In this document: positions 57,912-64,000 of the stretch, in pieces
How the letters are laid out: every line of letters starts with the position of its first letter
Numbering within the stretch: the stretch's first letter is position 1
Origin: Filosporella fistucella
Lineage: Eukaryota > Ascomycota > Leotiomycetes > Helotiales
Assembly (NCBI GenBank): GCA_030077755.1
Contig: JAQJZZ010000010.1
Coordinates: 5,270,001 to 5,334,000 of the forward strand
DNA length: 64,000 nt
Direction: 5' to 3'
The notes under the pieces: generated by a model
The model's database searches: none
Seen by the model: only the letters and a program-made list of their open reading frames with translations
What the model was told of the DNA's origin: nothing
Made by a program: the position numbers and the translations under genes

Positions 57912-58275
57912 TTACAAGAACTGATACTATCGTTAGTTCGATTCGACAATCACATGAGGCAACTTACAAGAGCCACACCTCCGGCAACAACCATTCCGAG
58001 AGCGGAGACACCGTTCAAGGAAGCGGCACCAGTTGCGTAGGCAATTGGGGATCCGGTAGAGGTTGGGGCAGTGACAACACCGGTGGAGGCGATAGATGCA
58101 GTTGAAGAAGCGACACCAGCAGTGGTGGCAGTGGAGGTTGGGCAAGCGTAGACGGTGACAGTCCTGGTATATGTTAGATGGTGTTGTGATATTGCTTAGC
58201 CAGCAACACTTACTCGGCAGCAGCTGCGACGGAGGCCATGGCGGCAATGACAATAGCGGCGACGTTGAATTGCAT
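57912..58275 (-). CDS. Small probable GPI-anchored surface protein
   Basis: Exons 58275-58214, 58163-57968 and a 9-nt last exon 57920-57912 give 88 residues. Structure: signal peptide (MQFNVAAIVIAAMASVAAAA), a short mature part rich in Thr, Ser, Ala and Val with a single cysteine (TVTVYACPTSTATTAGVASS and on), and a C-terminal hydrophobic tail SALGMVVAGGVALFL without following basic residues, preceded by small residues (GAASLNG) that suit a GPI omega site. The final intron (47 nt, 57921-57967) has an AACTAAC branch site and adds only Phe-Leu-stop. Codon usage is strongly biased to C-ending codons, a sign of high expression. Likely wall or membrane-surface protein; no enzyme motif. A GU-rich alternative acceptor further on would give a longer polar end. 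Confidence 0.75.
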
Positions 58276-60408
58276 GTTGACGGTTGGTTGATTTGGTTGT
58301 TTGGGAAGTTTAGAAAGTTGATTGAAGGTGGTTGAAAGGTGTTGAAGAATTGTGAGTGAGAGCGAATATTATTTATTGGTCAAAAGAGTGTAATTGATCA
58401 GATGGATAAAGAATTAAAAAGATAGAAAAGGCGATGAGTTGTCCCATATATGTACGCGTCAAGTCCCCCCTTGACAACTTGTCAACGTCCTCTACTTAGT
58501 CCTCCCCTGATCAAGTTCATACCTCCAATCTTTCAGGCCCACTGACGGAGATGAAGTTTCCCAGGTATCTCTGCGCCCCTTGCCCTCCTCCTCAGTGCAG
58601 CCACAATCTACTTCAAGCAACTGGTCTTGCTAGACCCTCCACCCCACGGTATTTGAGCCACTTTGCTATCACAAACCCTGTACCGAAATTTAAGTCTGTG
58701 AAGGATTTCATCATCGACTGGCTTCGGAGAATTGGCCCAGCATCTGAAACAAGTGGATGGAACTATATTAAATAGACGATATGAAGATCTTGAAAACAAC
58801 AAACAACACCACAGAGTCCATGGAAGAGAAACGAATACACCAAATGCCCTGTAGAAGACTCACTGCTATGCTTCTAATCTTGAAAGTACATATGAAGCTT
58901 CCACAATGGGATTCATTATCTGTGATGTTGCGGGTACCCGCGCCTAGACCCTCGTCCCAAGATTACGCCGCAATCAAGAACATCCCCCCTCCTAAATCTT
59001 CTATCTATCCCCCGATTGGCGCAATTAGCTTCTGAGCGGAATCCACAAAGCCGTTATCAAAATTGCTTCAGCGATCATTGATATTGAATTCTTGAAATCC
59101 CTAAGTATAGGGGATGTAGCCTTCCTTTACACAAGTTTACAGCCAGAAGCGACATCGAAGTGAATGCCCAGGAGATGAGATGGACTTCCGCATGTGATTT
59201 CTTGTCCGAAATGATTTGGCAAATTATTTGGCAAGTGATTTCCATGTTTTCTAAGATTTGTTCCGTTTCAAAGAGTGGGTTTCGACTCCGCAGGCGTTCT
59301 AGATCGACGTCTCTGAAATGGGATGCATTTTGACAAGCCACGCGTTCTGCTCTATAAATATTCCGAGTCCACAACAATTCAAGATCATGGCCGATGTCGA
59401 GTGGAGCTCCGAATCTGCTTGCGTGTAATTGCCACACAAATATTTCAGCCACAGTGTCCAAAAAATGTGATTATCGTTGCATAAAGATGGTGAATGTTCT
59501 CGCTCCATAGATTTGCGTCATTTCAGATCGAATACACCAGCACATAGTCACCAATATTCCATGCACGGAAATCGAAGTCACAAACACTTTGATAAGGGAG
59601 GCTCAAAATCGGCGTCGCTTCGAGGAGCCAATATGACAAACGGGCTCAAGACATGGCTTTCGGCGCCATAAAGAGACCATATCCTCATCAAGTTCACCAC
59701 AAGTTTGTCCCTTCAGCTAGATTCAGCCCTATATAACTCGAATCACTTGATGATATGTACGGCCAATCACTGCAACCCCATTCATTGGCTGAACGAGATC
59801 GCACCCAAGATCGTCCAACTTTTCTCCCATCTACAGACGGATTCCATACGTCATGGAGCCTCACATTGCCACGAGGACAACGGGCTTCTCATTGGAATTG
59901 CTTTTAAAGAGGTGGTGATTAATGCGTTGTATCCTCGAAAGGATGTTTGTAAGGAGAGAAGGGATTCTCAAGAGTGCAGAGATTTTATGATAGTGAGATT
60001 TTGCGCTAGGTCCAGATTGGCTCTAGGCCGAGAACCCGAGACCTTCAAAAGAAATGTCTTTGCTCAGTTTCGAGCATTGAACAAGACTTGCAGACAGAGT
60101 ACTGCTTGATAACATGCAAATTTCTTATAGCGAATTTCAAAGTGTTACATCTGCTTGTATCTCTTCAAGCTCTTCATCATGCTTAGTTTTACAATGTAGA
60201 TTTTGAACTGTCACAAGCTGTGTTCCAATCGGGAGTCGCTTAATTGGTACAAATGCGATAATCGGCGGGGTTAAAAATTGTGTGCCCCTCATTGCAATCA
60301 CTGTTTTTAAACGGACCATTGCAAACATTTGAATGAAATGTAGGACAATTCCTCTATCAACTGCTAGGCTCCCCACTTACCATCAGAATAGAACCGCAAA
60401 CCATCAAA
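58276..60408. other. Divergent intergenic region upstream of ATIC
   Basis: About 2.1 kb between the GPI-protein gene and ADE16/17. A plus-strand frame at 59705-60109 (134 codons, one Cys/His-containing stretch NHLMICTANHCNPIHWLNEI) might be an orphan gene but shows no supporting structure. The first 250 bases, upstream of the GPI gene, are A/G-rich and promoter-like. Confidence 0.4.
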
Positions 60409-62341
60409 ATGTCTACAAGCCAAAAGACAGGTATGGAACGTAGAGGTAGCACATGCTCGATATCTCGAAACTAATTCACCTGTAGCTATTATCTCTGTCT
60501 ACGACAAGACGGGCTTGCTCGACTTGGCAAAGGGATTGATCAAGCATAATGTTCGACTTTTGGCATCAGGAGGAACGGCAAAGATGATTAGAGAGTCTGG
60601 CTTTGCTGTCGAGTAAGAAACAATCCACACATGATGTTCCTCTATTTACAATCTACAGAGACATATCTGCCATCACCCACGCCCCCGAAATGTTGGCTGG
60701 CAGAGTCAAGACACTCCATCCCGCCGTTCATGCCGGAATACTCGCCCGCGATCTTGCATCCGATGAGAAGGATCTCGCAGAACAGAGCATCAACAAGGTT
60801 GACTACGTCATTTGCAACTTGTACCCTTTCAAGGACACAATTGCGAAGATCAATGTCACAATACCAGAGGCTGTGGAGGAAATTGATGTTGGGGGTGTTA
60901 CTTTGATCCGAGCTGCAGCAAAGAACCACGGCAGAGTTACAATCTTGAGCGATCCTTCCGATTACCCCGAATTTCTACAAGAGATTGAGAAGGGAGAGGT
61001 CAGCGAGAAGAGCAGAAATCTTTATGCCTTGAAGGCTTTCGAGCACACTGCAGATTATGATGCTTCTATCTCGGATTTCTTCCGAAAACAATACGCAGGA
61101 GAGGGTGTTCAACAATCAGCGCTTCGATATGGTGCAAACCCTCATCAGAAGCCAGCTGCAGCTTTCATGAAGCTTGGTGCTTTACCTTTCAAGGTTTTGA
61201 ACGGATCACCAGGTTATATCAACTTGCTCGATGCGCTCAATGCATGGCCTCTGGTCAAGGAACTCAAGACCGCCTTGGGGCACCCAGCTGCCGCAAGCTT
61301 CAAGCATGTCTCGCCAGCCGGTGCTGCTATTGGAGTTCCGCTCTCTTCTGAGGAGAGAAAGGTCTATATGGTCGATGATATTGCCGGAATCGAGACCTCT
61401 GGGCTCGCTCAAGCATATGCCCGAGCCCGTGGAGCTGACCGTATGAGCAGTTTCGGCGATATGATTGCCTTGAGTGATATCGTTGATGTACCCACTGCCA
61501 AGATTATTTCGAGAGAAGTCTCCGATGGTGTCATTGCCGCTGGCTATGAGGATGAGGCTTTGGCAATCTTGAAAAAGAAGAAGGGTGGCAAGTACTTGGT
61601 TCTACAAATGGATCCTGAGTATGAGCCAGCTTCACAGGAATCGAGAACTGTTTACGGTATCACGCTTACGCAACACCGTAACGACATCCAAATCTCCCCC
61701 AAGTCTTTCGGTTCTATCATTACACCAAAGGAATCAGGACCACTTCCAGATTCTGCTTTGAGAGATCTGACCGTTGCCACCATTGCTCTCAAATACACAC
61801 AGAGTAACTCGGTCTGCTATGCCCTCAATGGTCAAATCATTGGTCTTGGAGCTGGACAGCAATCTCGCATCCACTGCACACGTTTGGCTGGTGATAAGGC
61901 AGACAACTGGTGGCTCAGATTCAGTCCACGTGTTCTCGGCATCAAGTGGAAGTCAGGAACCAAGAGACCAGATAAGAGCAATGCCATCGATTTGCTTGTT
62001 AGTGGTGAACTCCCTAAGGATGGACCTGAGCGTGAAGGATATGAAGCTTTCTTCGAGGAAGTTCCAGCTGCTTTCAGCGAAGAGGAACGCAATGAGTGGC
62101 TTTCTAAGCTCAGCGGAGTTGCTGTTTCTAGTGATGCTTTCGTAAGTCTTCCGAGAATGTTTATGGCCTTGACTCACATTTCTAGTTCCCATTCATTGAT
62201 AACGTCTACCGCGCTGGACGCTCGGGAGTCAAATACATTGCGGCACCAACTGGTAGCAACAATGATTCGGCGGTCTTTGAAACAGCTGAGAAGCTTGGTA
62301 TTACCTTCATCGAGCAAAGTATCCGTCTCTTCCATCACTAG
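60409..62341 (+). CDS. ADE17: AICAR transformylase / IMP cyclohydrolase (ATIC)
   Basis: Exons 60409-60430, 60486-60612, 60659-62141 and 62186-62341 give 595 residues, the family length. The N-terminal cyclohydrolase domain shows [51 protein letters not shown] and [18 protein letters not shown]. The transformylase domain shows [59 protein letters not shown] and [19 protein letters not shown], with the catalytic Lys-His pair in FKHVSP. The last exon supplies [20 protein letters not shown] and ends [10 protein letters not shown]. The enzyme does the last two steps of de novo IMP synthesis in the cytosol. The first exon has only 22 coding bases. Confidence 0.97.
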
Positions 62342-64000
62342 AAGATTTTGGATGTATTGGAGAGTTTGGAGGATGAAAATGGAGTGACCAGAATAGATAC
62401 CCCCTTATAGATTTGATCGTGGGGTAAGCAATGGTATTTGATGAGATACGCAGAGATTCTGGAGTATCAACTTCAACTTGTGAAATATCCACTTGGTTAC
62501 GGTTCGTATTTGAGCCTACTGCATATTTGGCCATCTGCTCAAGTGAGCATCGGATATGAAGCATCTCGGTTCGAGTAGCAGTCCACGAAGCACACTTTCG
62601 TTGGCAATACTAATCGTATCAATCTAGATTCATACATAGCAACGGCAGTGGGACTGAATTGGCACTCAGAATAACTTAGCTCGAGCGGCTCGCTGTTAGC
62701 GGTGAATGGAACAGAGGTTCTATTCATGGAGCTTCAAGAACTCAAATAGCAGCCCAGGGGCGGGAATTCCATGATCTATATGGAGAGATTGTTCAGCATT
62801 GACATTTGGTAGCCGTGCTCAATAAGTTGGTCCAATATGCCAGTACGGGAATGCATTGATCAGTTCTTCCACGCTTCCGAAATGTTGCTCAAATCTCGGC
62901 ACGGCAGCGACGATTATTTTTGCACGCGACACGGCTGTTGTCGGAAACGAAAGATTTGCCAGAGGTTGGTATATTGCCACTTAATATCACACTTTATCCA
63001 GGACGTCGGAATGATCGCTCGTAAATTTCAGTCGAGTCGACGTCTCTACCCTAAATGATAATCATGAAAAGACTCTCCGACCCGTTTTACATTCATGGCA
63101 TGTTTATCTCTTCGGCATGCTGAAGTTGATTATAGATCAAGCGGAGAAGGATGTCAGATTCGCTGATCGCCTTCAAATAACTTTTTCTTTTCTTTCCTTC
63201 CAGCAGCCAGCATCCCGAGATACCTCTCCAGACCCAGCAATTGATCGAGTCCAGACCAGGATGCACGCCTCTCCCGCTGAGAAAGATCTGACAATCCACG
63301 TGCATGTCGAGCATGTTCAATCTCCAACGGCGATATGCTCCCGTTGATACCGCATCCATATCGAGGCCCCCTCTCAGCCGAAAATAGGTTTGACCAACCA
63401 CCTCGCTTCACACATTTTTTGCCTTTCTTTCCAGTCGAGAAGGCGAGATTCTTAAAATAGAGGTGGAAGTAGTGGTGGATGTGGAGTGAGTTTCCCGCCA
63501 TTCGCCAATCTTTGATAGGGTTCGCTTGGACTCTGACAGCACATCCAGGCCTGTGCTTTGCTGTGCTACCCTGAGGGTACATCAGCGCTAAAGCGTGGCA
63601 TCACCTCTTCATTCGAGATGGGAGGCCGTCTGACTAAGTCTTGCAGATGCTCTAGTATTTCCGGGTGTAATCAGGCAGATTGCCGCATAGAGAGAATTTT
63701 CATCTGGATGGGACCGTGTATGCGACCGGATCACATCTTCTAGAATGAGATGAGTGATGGGAGAGGGATATTTATTTATGGCGGTTTCAATTTCCGAGAT
63801 ATGAGTGAGGGTAAGGAAAGTGAGGTGAGGTGAGGTGAAGACAAGGTCGGTCTGGAAATACTCCATATCCGTAGCTTTAGTCTAGCTAGACCAACACAGT
63901 CTTTGTTCTTACCGCCCAGTCTACTGTACCAAGTTAAGATTGTGGGTCTGGGGGCGACTCTGCACATGATTCGTTGAAAGATTGGTGAAACGCATAAGCG
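62342..64000. other. Intergenic region at the right end
   Basis: About 1.7 kb without a supported gene. Frames at 63093-63866 are short, mutually overlapping and lack recognisable content. A short GTGAG repeat lies at 63820-63840. The next gene is probably beyond the window. Confidence 0.45.
63820..63840. repeat. Short GTGAG pentamer repeat
   Basis: Four tandem copies of GTGAG/GTGAA. Simple sequence. Confidence 0.55.

Noticed and set aside
59705..60109. 134-codon frame upstream of ATIC
   Set aside because: Composition is plausible, but there is no motif, homologue I recognise or promoter evidence; kept only as a note in the intergenic entry.
63093..63866. Overlapping short frames near the right end
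   Set aside because: Mutually overlapping on both strands, no recognisable sequence.
1..64000. CRISPR arrays, rRNA genes, bacterial-type operons, intact transposons, RIP-mutated AT islands
   Set aside because: None seen: no regularly spaced repeats, no rRNA-like sequence, no transposase or integrase motif, and base composition looks fairly even by eye.

Overview
The window is eukaryotic and looks like the chromosome of a filamentous ascomycete (Pezizomycotina, plausibly a leotiomycete; the class is an inference from protein flavour only). Grounds: genes carry short GT-AG introns of about 45-60 nt with CTAAC/CTGAC-like branch sites, genes are densely packed on both strands without operons, and the proteins are fungal forms of known families (Hel2, Bub2, Erv46, Mex67, Aim6, Env7). 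All exon joins were worked out by hand from splice motifs, reading-frame continuity and family conservation. For every multi-exon model the exon lengths sum to a multiple of three.

Layout. 1-9 kb: 3' end of a SWIB-domain gene, a Hel2/ZNF598-type ubiquitin ligase, an intracellular dipeptidyl-peptidase 5, and an Env7/STK16-type kinase. 10-19 kb: an unknown coiled-coil protein, eIF4A, an F-box-like/JmjC oxygenase, NuA4 subunit Eaf6, and a PWI/SR-rich splicing protein. 19-24 kb: two unknown fungal proteins, a FAHD1-type acylpyruvase and 3-hydroxyanthranilate dioxygenase. 25-33 kb: a secreted family 2 glycoside hydrolase, Erv46 and Mex67. 34-44 kb: a sulfate permease with a long upstream region, Bub2 and an Aim6-type protein. 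44-55 kb: an unknown Ser/Arg-rich ORF, a CLIP-170-type microtubule plus-end protein, one or two doubtful small genes, and a large protein with a GIY-YIG-like core. 55-64 kb: a thioredoxin-PITH protein, a tiny probable GPI-anchored surface protein, and ADE16/17 (ATIC). The last 1.6 kb shows no gene.

Functionally this is mostly housekeeping: translation and ribosome quality control (eIF4A, Hel2), chromatin (SWIB, Eaf6, JmjC), mRNA processing and export (PWI/SR protein, Mex67), purine and NAD biosynthesis (ATIC, HAAO), secretion (Erv46), mitosis and microtubules (Bub2, CLIP). There is no biosynthetic cluster, CRISPR array, rRNA or convincing tRNA, and no intact transposon. The best candidate for something undescribed is the 775-residue protein at 52.4-54.8 kb: SH3-like N-terminus, GIY-YIG-type nuclease fold motifs in the middle, and a C-terminal cysteine cluster. 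Other points worth following up are an exact CYS3-type site upstream of the sulfate permease, uORFs ahead of the JmjC and GH2 genes, and very small exons in the Aim6-like and GPI-protein genes.
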